Source of the DNA: Tribonema minus
Taxonomy: Eukaryota; Sar; Xanthophyceae; Tribonematales; Tribonemataceae
Direction of reading: 5' to 3'
Assembly (NCBI GenBank): GCA_017506865.1
Contig: JAFCMP010000022.1
Span: 186,001-250,000, forward strand
DNA length: 64,000 nucleotides
Part shown: positions 33,452-45,200 of the stretch, in pieces
How positions within the stretch are numbered: the stretch's first letter is position 1
Layout of the letters: each line of letters opens with the position of its first letter
Notes under the pieces: generated by a model
Seen by the model: only the letters and a program-made list of their open reading frames with translations
The model's database searches: none
What the model was told of the DNA's origin: nothing
Program-made: the position numbers and the translations under genes

Positions 33452-34841
33452 TCTTCGCCAAAGTCCACGCGCGTCGTCGCCGCCGTCGTGCGCGGCGGCA
33501 CGCGGAACGCGACGTCGATGACGCGCGGGCGCTGCGTCCATGCGTACAGGCGCGTCGCGCCGCGGAAGCGCACCGTCGGCGCGGGGGTTTCCCCCTCTAG
33601 CAGGCAGTACCAGAGCTCGGAAGTCCCCGGGAGCGCGAGCTTGCGCAGGACGAGCGCCAGGTAGTGGTCGCCGCTGCCGTCGGAGTGGAGGCTGTACGTG
33701 CTGGCGCGTGTGTCCACCTTGCCGGGGAACTCGCCCGCCAGCGGCGCAAAGGTGGGGTCGCTGCGTATTGATATCTGAGCGGAGAGCAAGGCAGTGCGGA
33801 AGGAGTGCGCCGCGATTTGTATGTGAGTGTTTGTCGATGTCACAGAAGGTGAGTGTGCGGGTTGACGAAGGCGGGGGGAGGCCAGGGGCCAACACATGCA
33901 ACGACACGGGCTCACAATAAACATGTGGTCGGTGGCATTAGATTGTGAATCGAGCAGAAGCTGCAGGGCGACCGGATGCATGGCAGTGAAGGTGGCTGCG
34001 ACATTGCCTGTTGTGGACAGTGCTCGAATGGCGAGCAACACCCAAGTGTTCTTCAGTGCAGGTGGTGGAGAGTAAGAGCGGTGCATGCGGTGGTACCGGT
34101 GTGCCTGTATGCTGCGCCGTTCCTCAGCGGCCCCTACACGGCCCTCGAAAGCTGAGATCCTCTGGCTCCAAAAAAAGCTACAAGTTCTCATTTCGTGATG
34201 TCCTTGCGAGTGTTTTGATGAGCTGGTGCAGGGCCATGTCCAAGCTCCAGGGGCTGCGACCGACATCACAAGCGCTTGCAGTCCTATGCTGCAAGCTATG
34301 AATTCATAGCGATGGGCCACAACCGCTTCAACGCACAATATGCGCATGATAGCAGGTGGTGATATGCTACAGTGACTATTGCATAGTCATGATTGAAGCC
34401 GGCACCTCTCACCTGCATGCCGCCCTCGCTAAGAACAAAACTGAGATCCTCTGCTTTGCAGGCCCTGTACAAGGGAACCTCGACGCTGATCAGCTCATTC
34501 GTCTGGAACCAGCGATATTGATGGCACTCCCGCTGCGTGGGCACTTCAGCAGCGCCACGATTTGGTCTGATGCGCGCCTTGCCTTCGCCTTCCTGCTGCT
34601 TGTAAAAGCTTCGTTCCCTCTCCAGAGCTTCAGCATCAGCAAGAGCGTCATTGCTGCTCTGCTGGGAGCACATGGCCGCTACTCGGTGAGGTCGGCAGAG
34701 CTTGTGGGTTGAATGGGATTTGAATTGCGGCTGCGACCTACAGGGAGAGGGCACTGCCCAGGCATGTACCGACCTCGTGGCCGCATCCAGCAGCAGTGCT
34801 GCTGTGCAGGCCGTGGCAGCGGAGACGGAGGCTGGCCGCAT
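33190..34841 (-). CDS. CS-domain (p23/NudC-like) protein
   Basis: Exons 34841-34413 and 33774-33190 join in phase 0 (337 aa from the first Met; 281 aa from the Met at 34673). The CS domain starts at YRWFQTNELISVEVPL, with VPLYRACKAEDLSFVL before the intron and ISIRSDPTFAPLAGEFPGKV after it. It ends with the family's Trp-rich close: ADCFWMLDEDGKGGKELSIQ, AKRPSG and WWGGLFEHEDGWGQ. CS proteins bind HSP90 or act as dynein or spindle cochaperones. A run of about 15 glycines from a (CCG)n tract (33408-33450) interrupts the domain loop. The N-terminal ~56 residues from 34841 contain an Ala/Leu stretch that may be a targeting peptide, or the shorter start may be real. Confidence 0.75.
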
Positions 34842-34934
34842 GCTGCAAAGTGATCTCAGATTTTTAGCTCTTCAACTTCACGTCCAGTTCGCGACTTGAA
34901 GTTCTCGTGATCCGGGACCTCCGAACTGACGATA
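34842..34934. promoter_or_regulatory. Bidirectional promoter region with AACTTCAAGT-type elements
   Basis: Only 93 bp (or 261 bp if the CS gene starts at 34673) separate two divergent start codons. It holds ACTTGAAGT at 34894-34902 and a facing TTCAACTTCACG at 34871-34882. The regulatory role is inferred from position and from similar elements in other promoters of the window. Confidence 0.4.
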
Positions 34935-36779
34935 ATGATTCCTACGGTGCTTGGCGCTGTGGAGGCGTCTTCAATCACCGGTGCAGTGCTGTGCAGAGAG
35001 CACCTGCTAAGAGACGCCAGCCAGGGCTTGCAAGATGACGGGGACTTCAGCCTGGACAGGCTCTGGCAGATCAAGTGCGATCCAACAGCATCCAGGACGA
35101 ACATGCGCTTGGTGTCTGTCTCGGAGGCGGTGCAGGAGGTGCAGGCATTCAAGGTGCGTTGCTGGTTGAGCTCCCGTACCTTCCGACGGGCAGAGCGCTG
35201 ATTGTGAAGTTGAAGCCTGTGTGAGGAAGGGTCATGTCTTAAATTAGTCTTCATGTTGGACTTAGTGATGAACCTAGTGTAGTCAGGGATGAGAGTTGCA
35301 GCATGAACATCATGTGCGCAATGTTCAGCAACGGTGGAGCCAGTGCAGCCTTGCTTTTGGTGAGCAGGAGCGCATGACCCGCGATGGCCATAGACACATG
35401 CATGCAACCTCGATCCGTCGAAGGCACCACACCGTCGAAGGCACCACACAAGGCACGAGCTTCAGTAAGACCATCAGGTCACTTCACAACCGCACTTCAT
35501 GTCTGACTGTTACGCACTCATAGCGCAGGACGCCGGCGGCACCCTCATCATCGATACCACGCTGCGTCGCCACCGCCGCGATGCCGCCGGCCTCGCTGAG
35601 ATCTCGCGGCGCACTGGCGTGGCGGTAGTGGCGGCCGCGTCGTGCGCGGATGCGTATCCGGAGGAGGCAGCGCTCGGGCAGAGCTACGAGGACGCCGCAG
35701 CAGCGGACATTCAATATCAGCTGTTGCACGGCGTAGCGGCGGCATTAAGCGGCGGCAGCAGCACCGCCGGCAGCGGCGGCGAAAAGATACAGTGCGGCGT
35801 GGCCGTGGTGGAGCTGGCGGGAGGCGGCGACATCGACGCGCAGCAGCGGTTGGAGCTGGAACGCTCACAGTGGGACGGCGCGCCGGCGGCGCCTCCGTAT
35901 GCGCTGGCGGCGGCGGAGGTCGCGCAGCTGCGGGCGGCCGCGCGCGCGCAGTGCGCGTGCGCCGCCGCGTGCGCCGGTGCGCGGCCGCCGCTGCTCGTGC
36001 TGGTGCCGCCCTTCGCGTTTGCGCCGGCGGCGCGCGCCGTTCTGGACGTGCTGCGTGCGGTTCACGCGGACGTCGTCACGGCGACGGTGCTGTGCGGCGC
36101 GACGGCGGCGGCGGCGCGCGCGGACGCGCTGCGGCCGCTGCTGAGCGCTGGCGCGACACTGTGCTTCGATGCCTTTGGCCGAGCAGCGTGCGACGGCGGC
36201 GCCGACGCCGGCCCCGTCCTGCCCGGCGACGCCGCTGACGCTGCGCTCGTTGCAGCGCTGCTGTCCGATGCTGCGCGCGGCAGCAGCGGCAATGGCGGCA
36301 CTGGCCAGGACGGCGCTGCCAGCGGACCCAGCAGTGCTCACGGCCGCAGCAACATCGTCAATGGCCATAGCGGCAGCAGCAGCAGCATCTTAGGCCATGG
36401 CAGCGGCGGCAGCGGCGGCGGCAGCGGCGGCGTGCTGCTGTCGCAAGGCGTGACGCAGCGGCTGCACCTCCTGCGCGGCGGCGGCTGCGGCTACGCGCAT
36501 GTGCAGCGCTCCGCGGCGCCGCGCCTGCGCCGCGCGGGCGCCGCCGACGCCGCCATCGCCGGCGCGACGCGCGGCCGCGCGCTGTCGCTGCTCGACTGGT
36601 TCACGCCGCCGCCGGCGGTCGCGCGGCGCCGCGAGTTTGCGTCCTGCAGCTGGTGCGCCGGCGCGTTTGAGCGCATAGAGGGCGAGTACTACAGCAAGTT
36701 TGCGTTTGTGTACTGCAAGGTCGCGTGCCTGCGCGCGCACCGCGACGCTGGGTTTCCCGTGCAAGAGCCGCCGCCGTAA
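34935..36779 (+). CDS. Phosphotriesterase-related protein, predicted catalytically dead, with Cys-rich C-terminus
   Basis: Exons 34935-35153 and 35529-36779 join in phase 0 (489 aa). PTER/phosphotriesterase signatures are clear: MIPTVLGAVEASSITGAVLC-REHLLRDA at the start, AFK|DAGGTLIIDTT across the junction, GATLCFDAFG (family LEYDLFG), VLLSQGVTQRLHLLRGGGCG then YAHV (family SQDICTKxRLxxxGGHGYxHI), and ALSLLDWF near the end of the barrel. Family metal ligands are mostly replaced: HxH is R-E-H, the barrel histidines fall at P and G, and the aspartate after SQ is G. Two long Ala/Gly/Ser inserts and a C-terminal finger-like module (SCSWCAGAF...FVYCKVACLRAH) are additions. It looks like a binding or scaffold pseudoenzyme; this is inference. 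Divergent from the CS-domain gene. Confidence 0.7.
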
Positions 36780-39247
36780 TGTCACGTGCTCCGCCGCTGT
36801 GCACTATTTGGAATCGCTGATGCCAACACTTGTTATAGTGGCGTATTTTGTGCACTGTACAGATGGCCCTGTCGCCGAACGGCTCTTTGGCTGTGGTGGT
36901 GCCAACAGTTGACGGGATGCACGTGACTTTGCTGCGCTGCAGGTGCTGCCGCCGTCGCTCGCGTACAGCCGCAGCGGTGCAGCCGCGGCAACAGCAGAGG
37001 CCTGCTGCTGGTGCAACGCATCACCAGTGAGCTGTCAACACATTGTAATGTGTATTTCATTTAAAGTAATGTGGTCTGCGCCTCCGAACTACGTTGTGCA
37101 CCGGTGTGATGACCTACACAGTCATGTTCTGGACAAAGCACGGGGCAGCGTGTGCAGCACTGCAGTAACGTGTTTCCGGCCCTGCTGTGTCAGCCAAGCC
37201 ATCTTGCCACACTTGGCGTGCCAGTACTCTTCACAGCTCCCCCTGGTGTCGCCTGTGCCCCCACTAGCACAAGCGTGTGACTGGCGTGATCCAAGAACGC
37301 ATCACAAAATTGGCACCATTGCGCAAAATGGTCATGGTATCAAAGGCATCTGATGCATGTGGACCATTGCAGATGCGTCCATCTATGCAGTCATCAGCAA
37401 ACGCCTGAGACAAGCGAGAGCCGCCACGCCACACTTGGGGGGGGGTTGCGTCCATGGACTCAATGACTTTCTAGACCCCCACGATGGATCAATTTTATAT
37501 GAGCGCACGCCAATGCTCAGCGGTGACAGTGAGTAGCCTGACACACCGACATATAAACTTGTCAAAGCACAGATACGTTAATCGCAGACGATATCATATA
37601 TAGCAATGGCGTCACGCACACACTTCAGCATCACAAGCTGAAGCAAACGAGGCACACAAAGATTAAATCAGACACACCTCACTCGTCCCAACCGCGTGTC
37701 GGGAGCAGCGGAGGGCCGCTGCTCACACCTTACTTCATTGCAAGTACCGGCACAGTCAGGGCACCGCCGGCAAGGGCACACAGCGCATTCAGCACGCTCT
37801 GCTGCCACTGCTGCCTTTGACAACCGCCATTGCCACATATGACACGTCGAACTCGCGCGCTCGTGGAGCTGGCGCAAAGCAAAAACGGGCACCTTACTGA
37901 AGCAGGAATATCTCTAGTCACCGTCTGCGGCTTGAGGCGGCAGACGCGCACCGTCACTGACTATCACATCATATTTGTACCCCCCCCAATTCCCCCCCCC
38001 CCCCCTGTACCCTTATCCCGAATTCATAAGCAAGCTGTGGATACTCCCCCACTATGCAGGAAGGGGGGCAGAGGTGTAATCTCACGCCTCCCCGAGATTG
38101 TGAGAGCCCCAGGGTAAACACGCACGGAGGTATTCCGCGACACCGGTCGCTGTATGTTCTGTGAGGTGCAGAGCATGAAGTGCCTGCAAACTACTCTTAA
38201 AAGTACACTGCGCTGGGTGGGAAACAATCCATCGCCGCCGGCTCGGACACCACACACACATCCCATAGTACCCTTGCCCAGTGATGCTTTCCGCCTACAG
38301 AGGACCCGCAAGCGCCTCGCCGCCTGCGCAGGTGGTGGACCCGGCCTGCAGCTGCGCAGTGATTATGACTCTGAACCGTAATGACTGTGACTCGCACCTC
38401 AGAAAATGACTCTGAGTCACCAGTCCTTGGCGGCATCGGCTACCGCTACCGCTTCCTGTGTCCCCTGTTCTGCTCGCTCGCATCTGCGCCATTTCCTATC
38501 ATGCGGTGCGGGCTCTCTTGAAGTTGACAAGTAGGCAGGCGCGGAGGCTTAGAGGACCCCAGTCCTTGCGAGCCAGTTCCTGATGCCGGCGATCTCGCCG
38601 CTGATGCCGCCAAACACCACGCCGCCGGAGTCGGAGGGGGGGGACTTAGCTTCCCCCTGCTGCGCCCGCATGACAACGACAGCAGCGAGGTGCAGGGAAT
38701 GCATGAGCCGACCGATAACAACCTTGGAGCGATCTGATCAGCAAGTACGCGCGCACGCTTTAAAAAGTTGTTCACTGTGATAACAGTACTCTCACCGCTG
38801 ATGGGCTCTGTGAATCATGCGAAACGCTCGTGCGGTGCGCGGTGAATTCTGCCTTGGACAGTGAACAAGAGGCATTCATCCTGTTTGCAGTGCTCAACGC
38901 TTTGCAAACCGCATTTGGACAGGATCGGTACGGCAGCGTGTACAAGCACTCCCGCTAACTAACCCTAGTTAGACCTTACGACACTCTGAGTGAAAAGAGT
39001 TGTACGTGGTAGTGACGACACATGGCCGTCGAGACAGGGTGATAAAGCGGCGCTCTACGTCTTTGCTGCAGCACAGTCTGGTGTTTGAAGCGAACATGAG
39101 CCGTCACATGAGCTGTCATGTCAACCCACAAGCTGGTTGACGTGTGGGCCCATGCTTCCTGGGCCAAGAGAGCATGTCACAGCACCGGGCGCTGGTGGCT
39201 GACACATCCAAACGGCTAAGCCTGACACAGCGCACCAAACCCGGACC
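36780..39247. other. Intergenic region between convergent genes
   Basis: Contains an oligo-C tract at 37980-38006 and one coding-like exon on the minus strand (see 38549-38733). Otherwise I see no supported gene. Confidence 0.5.
38549..38733 (-). CDS. Orphan 3'-terminal exon of an unidentified gene
   Basis: After a CAG acceptor (38734-38736, phase 1) the minus strand encodes RSKVVIGRLMHSLHLAAVVV, then MRAQQGEAK, SPPSDSGGVVFGGISGEIAG and IRNWLARTGVL with a TAA stop. Composition and the conserved-looking SGGVVFGGISGEIAGIRNW run are protein-like. A candidate upstream exon (MNASCSLSKAEFTAHRTSV..., ending at a GTGAGA donor near 38797) joins only if an AAG acceptor is used. No family was recognised. 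Confidence 0.35.
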
Positions 39248-42200
39248 CTACCGCACAATAACCGCGACGCTGGCAAACCTCAAGACCCGGCTGAGCCACT
39301 GCAAACTTCCACTTTGAAGTACCTCCTCAGCGCCGTCCTCGTCGCCCTCGGCGATGGACCCGCCGCCGACCCCCGCGCTCACCCCCCATCCACCCCCCCA
39401 ACGCGCCTTATCGGCGCCGTTCGTCGGCGCAGCGGCGCTGCCGGCAGCAGTGCCGACCGTCGCGATGGGCGCGGCAGCAGCGGCAGCGGCGGCGCCGTTG
39501 CTCAGCGGTGGCGAGGATGCGGCGCGCGGCGGCGGCGGCGACAGCGCCGGGATGGCGTAGGCGGAGCGCAGGTGCGCCGGCGGCGGCGGCGGCGACAGCG
39601 GCGACGCCGCCGCGAGCGACGAGGACGAGCCGGCGTCCATGCCGAGCATCGCTGCCATCTGCACGTCGAACAGAGGGTGCGCGTAGCGTGGGAACAGAGG
39701 GGATCAGGGAGGGGTTGAGTCACAGAGTCACAAGGTGTTACAAGGTGTATTGCATTTGACGATTGGAGCGCGCAGTACACGCGCGGCGCGCTGCGGCGGT
39801 GGCGGCAGCGGCGGAACCGCTGCTGCTGACGTGAGTGACGTGGCAGGCGCGGCGAGGGCCGCAACCCTAATCCCAACTCTACGCGACGCAGCGCCATACG
39901 TGGGTTTTGCTTGAGCATCGCTGTTGTTTGCGGCAGAAGACCGCACAGGCATCGTACATCGCCACAAAAACACCGTGCCACCACCAGCGTGTTATGCGCG
40001 CAGTGACATCATGACTGCTGACACGCCCCCTCCTTTCTTAACGCGCGCTGCAACGCATGCGCAACGTCACTTCGTCGCGCCTCTCGTCACCTTGTTCTGG
40101 GATCGGCGCCGCATCTTAGGGTTAGGGTTAGGGTTAGCATCGCTATCGCTGACTGTCCTTCCTAACGCGCGCGCTGAGCAGCATGCGCAAAGGCAGCTGA
40201 CGGCAACCCCTTCCCGACACGCATGCACACTGGAAGCGTATGCAACAGCGACAGCTGACGGCCTGTGGTCACTGCAAAGCGTACGCAACGGCGACAGCTG
40301 ACGCCCTGCGGTCACCTTGTTCTGAGAGCGGCGCCGCGCCGCCGTGAGCGGGTCCGAGCTGCCGGTGGCGAGCAGCGCCTCGCGGCACGCGCGCGACACG
40401 CCCTTGTCCGCGTCCTTGGCGCACGCCGCGAACGCTGCCGACGCGAGCTCGTGCAGCTTGGCGTCGCGCTCAATCCTGGCAGCAAGACCGGAAGAGGAAC
40501 GATCCAGGAAAATGCGGTGATGGGCACGCGCGGCGTCGACGAGAGACATGCAAGAAGCGCCTGTGACATGTATTTCCGGTCCGCATGAAAGAAGCGCATG
40601 CGAACATTGGTGCGGGCGAGGCGAGCGGCGTGCGGTGTTGTGGAATGAGCGCTCCGTGAGGGCGCTGCCGCTGCCGTCGCCGGATAAAGACATAAGACAC
40701 ATGCAGCGCAGCCTGCGCTGAGCAGCAGCAGCAGCGGCGGGCCAAGGCACTGGCGCAGTAGGCCCAGTAGCGCGCGCTCGGCACTCGCGGACTGTTTAGC
40801 AGTGACACGGCAGGCGCGCTTGGCGAGTCGCGGCATGCAAAACGCGCGCGCCGCTGTGGCCGCGCTGTCGCTCAGGAACACAACGATTTCACCATCACCG
40901 CTGGCAGCGTACGTGCCGTGCTGGCCCATGCTGATCCTCACCAGCACCGCTGAGCCGTGCGTACGCATGCGCGCACGTGTGCAGCAATCGCGACCGCCAA
41001 ATTTATTTTCAGTACTTTTCTCACCTGTGCGCCAGCACATACGTGGCGGCCAGCTGGATGAATGCCTGGCGCGCGGCGGCGTGCGTAGTGACCGGCGCCG
41101 CCCCTGCTGCGCACGCTGTGCTGGGCTCTGCCGCGGCGCTTTCTTCGCCCTCGCCCTGCAGCAGCGTGCCATGCGCAGCGCGCAGACAGCCAACAGGGGG
41201 TGTGTCAGCACGGGGGACGACATGATGCAACGATAAGTGGACGCTGCGCACGTCTTGCTGTAGGGTAAGGGGCTAGGGATAACCTACCGTAACCCTAGGG
41301 TTAGGGGCTGGGTAGCCTAACCCTAACCCTAGGGTTAGGGGCTGGGTAGCCTAACCCTAACCCTAGGGTTAGGGGCTGGGGGTAGCCTAACCCTAACCCT
41401 AGCAAAACGCCCGGCGGCAATGTGTCGGTGCAGGCTTTGCAGTCGTCAGCCCAACGAAGTGCTGGTTGCCGAACGACCTCTTGCTGCCATGCAGGCTCCA
41501 TCTTCGCTTGCGTGTGCCTTCCGCCTACTTGCATCGCAGGCCCACTCACCCAGTCCTCAAAGAGCGGGCCGCTGATCATGCGCATGCGGTCCGAGGTCGG
41601 CGTCGCCGCCGCCGTCGCGGCCGCGCGCGCCGGCCCATGCACCAGCGGCGGCAGCAGCGGCGGCGCGCCCGCATCCGCGCCGCCGCCGCGGTTGCTCAGC
41701 GCGCCGGTGCCGGCGGCGCGCGCCAGCACGGCGAGGCCGTCGCACAGCGCCGCCTCCAGCGCGCGCCGGTCCGCGGCGCGCAGCAGCACGTCGTGCGCCG
41801 CCACCACCGCCGCGAGCGCCGCCGCGCCCGCCGCCGCCGTCGCCGCGTCGACCGCGGCGCCATGGCCGCGGTTCTCCGCGACGGCGCCCGCGGCGACCGC
41901 CGCCGCCGCCGCCGCTGCCGCCGCGGCGTCCACCGCGGCGGGGCGCGGCGGCAGCGGCGGCGGCGCGCCGCCGCCGCCGCGGCGCTCCGGCGACGCCTCC
42001 GCAGAGGGCGCGTCGGGCGGGTGGAAGTGCTCGCCGACGGGAATGGTGTGGCCGGCGAGGAGCGCTGCCTCGTTGACGAGAGCGCGCGTGGCAAAGGTCG
42101 TGAGGTGCAGCGGCGCGGGTCCGGAGAAGCCGGCGTGCGCCATGGCGGCGGCGGCGGTGTACGCCGCCTCGCGCAGCCCGGCCTGCGGGCACGCAAGGGG

Positions 42201-45200
42201 GGAGGGGCGGAGGTGTGGGGGGGGGGCGGTGTCGACACGGGGCATTGATGCGCAAGGGTGTGCAACATTGGGGGACCCAGGTGGCTTGCCGTAGCTGCCT
42301 GGTGCTGGGGCTGCTGCCAGTGCCAGTCCGGCAAGCTCACTGAGGATGAGAACATATGTGCGTTTCGAAAGGAGGTCTGATTCGTGTGTGCGTGCGTAGT
42401 CTTGTAGCCCGGCACACGTACCCTAGCCCTAGCCCTAGCCCTGACCTAGCGTTGCGGTGTGGTTTGCTGAAGCGCTGGCCAGGCAGCGGGCACTGTCATC
42501 ATCAGCGGCGCAACATGCTGGCGCACATTGCGATCGGGCTTTCAAGGGCTGCGGCAGCCATTTACTGCAACAGCGGACTCGCACCAGCCATAGCCCTAAC
42601 CCTGATTGTAGCCCTACACCAACTTCTAACCCCCCCGCCCCCGCCAGCCTCACCTTCACGGGCAGCGTCATCATGTACTGCACCGCGCACTCGCACGTGC
42701 GCAGCTGCCCTTGACCTTAGCCTTGACCCTAATCTCAGCCCCAACCCCGCACCAACTCGCCCCCAACCCTACACCACCAACTCCTACTCCCCTCCCCCTA
42801 AACCCCCTATCAGCCTCACCTTCACGGGCAGCGTCATCATGTACTGCACCGCGCACTCGCACGTGCGCAGCTGCAGGTGCGCGGGCGTCGGCAGCCCCGG
42901 CGTCCCCACCAGCGACTGCAGCAGCACCACCGACGCGCGCTGCAGCCGCGGCAGCACCGTCGCCATGGCCAGCGGCGACAGCGCGCCGGGCGCGACGCGC
43001 ACCAGTGCCTGCATGGGGGGGGTGGGGGTCAGTGCTCAACACCAATGCATTGTAGCACTATTATGCTGCAAAAGTTGTGACCCGCAGCCTCCACATGTGC
43101 TGTCACGCAACGACTCATTGCTCAACACCGATGCATTGCAGCAATGAAGTGGCACCAGCTACCTGAGCACACGCTGTCACACAATGACTCATCGCGAACA
43201 CGGCCTTGTGCAGCGCGCATGGGGGGCCGAGGGGGGGAGGGGGGAGGGTGAGCACTAAAATATCTGCCAACGCTGAAGCATTGTAGCAGGCAATGCCGCT
43301 GTTTTGGCGTGAGCATGGTGTCGCACGCTGCCTCACGCTGCCTCGTCGCAATCCTCAAAGCTCAGAGACCTCGCAATGGTGTTTATGCTAATGAGGGTTG
43401 TACAGAACTGTATACTTGAAGTCCATGTGCATGCTTAGAGCTTCACGAAGTGACATAGAAGCATGCTTCAAACTACAGAGAGTGGGGTCACATGTTTCCA
43501 ATGCGTATATCATGGATATGTGTTTGACATTGACATGCGGCGGCGTACCGTTACGTGTTGCTCGCGTGTACATGCAAACGCCTCAGCTTGTGTATACTCT
43601 GACGTATGCTTTCAGGTACTGTACAATTCCGAAGAACATGTCCTTTTTCGCATAGGGTGTACAAAGCTTCAAATGATGCACATTTGTTTGAATAGCTGCC
43701 GATGCTTTCAAAGTACCACTCCGAAATGCAGATGCTTCAGATGACACATACTTCACATGATACAAACTTACTTGGGCACCTGCGACGGCAGCGACGCATA
43801 CCGTGACATGGTGATCGCGTGCACATGCAAACGTCTCAGCGTGTCTGTACTCTAACGCATGCCTTCAAGTACACTTTTGAAGCGCATGCCCTTCAAATTA
43901 TACGCATTCAACTGGCACCTGCGGCGGCGGCGACGCGTCGCCGTCGACGGGCCGGCACAGCTCCTGACACACACTTCAAATGACACAAACTTCAAAGTGA
44001 CACATACTTCAACTGATACACATGTATTGTAATGCGTACCAACGGCGGCGGCGACGCGTCAACATCGACGGGCCGGCAAAGCTCCTCCGCGCACATCCCC
44101 ACATACATGTACTTCCAATTATACATACTTCGAAGTACTTCAAGTATAGGTATTCAATTGGCACCTGCGGCGGCGGCGACGCGTCGCCATCGACGGGCCG
44201 GCACAGCTCCTGCGCGCGCATGCCGGCGCGCAGCGTGCGCTCGAGCAGCGCGAGCACCACCACGTTGTACACGCGCGCCGTGCGCACCCACTCCGCCGCC
44301 TCTGCCGACGCCGCCGCGGCCGACTCCTTGGCCTTGGCGGCAGCCTCCGCGGCGCGGCCCGTGTGCATGGCGCCTGCGCACGCGTGCATGCAATTGCAGA
44401 GGGGCAGTCGTCAGTGGCGCAGGCAGCGGCCATGAGCTCTGACCTAACCCTAACCCTAATCAGAAGTGCCAACGCCCTCACCCTAGTCTAACGCTAGACC
44501 TAGGGTTTGGCGGCGGCCTCTGCGGAGTGCCCCTTGTGGCATTGCGCCTGTTCATGCATGCGATCACAGAGGTAGTCACAGAGGTAACTTGTCAGTGGCG
44601 CAGGCAGCGGCGTTGAACGCTGCTGATCAGGAGTGCCAATGCCCTGACCGTAGGCTAACTCTAGACCTAGGAGTTGGCGGCAGCCTCCGCCGCGCGGCCG
44701 CGCCATACCCGCCCCCCCCCCCACCTACCCCCCCAACCCCCTGCGTCATCGGGCGACTAGCTGTGCCATGTACCCACCTGCGAGCTCCGCCGACGTCGCA
44801 GCGGCCTTCTTGGCCGCCTCCTCGCGCGCCTGCGCAATGCGCCCACCTGCCGCCAGCAGCTTGACCAGCACCAGCACCAGCGCCGGCAGGCGCCGCGCGA
44901 GCGCGTGCGCAAACTTGTCTGCCGTCGCCGTGTCCTCCTACGGCGTGCACGGCGCGGCGGCGTGCAACGGTGTCAGACACGTAGCAGCAGCAGAGGCAGC
45001 AGCAGCGGCGGCAGCAGCGGCAGCAGCGGCGGCAGCAGCAGCAGCGGCGGCAGCTGCTGCTGCAGCGGCAGCAGCAGCGGCAGCAGCAGCAGCAGCAGCA
45101 GCAGCACAGCTGCCGCGAATTCAACTGCGCTGCTCAGCGCTGCCTGGCCTAGCTCTGGCCCTAACCGTAACCCTAATTCTGCAGTGCGGCGCCGCAGCAC

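Noticed and set aside
34856-35449. 197-codon minus-strand open frame
   Set aside because: The plus strand encodes the clear phosphotriesterase-related N-terminus over the same bases.
41287-41402. A true chromosome end
   Set aside because: Genes continue on both sides and the array is short and palindromic, so it is interstitial.
41422-42294. 290-codon plus-strand open frame
   Set aside because: It is antisense to the helical-repeat exon 42182-41550, whose minus frame joins neighbours in phase.
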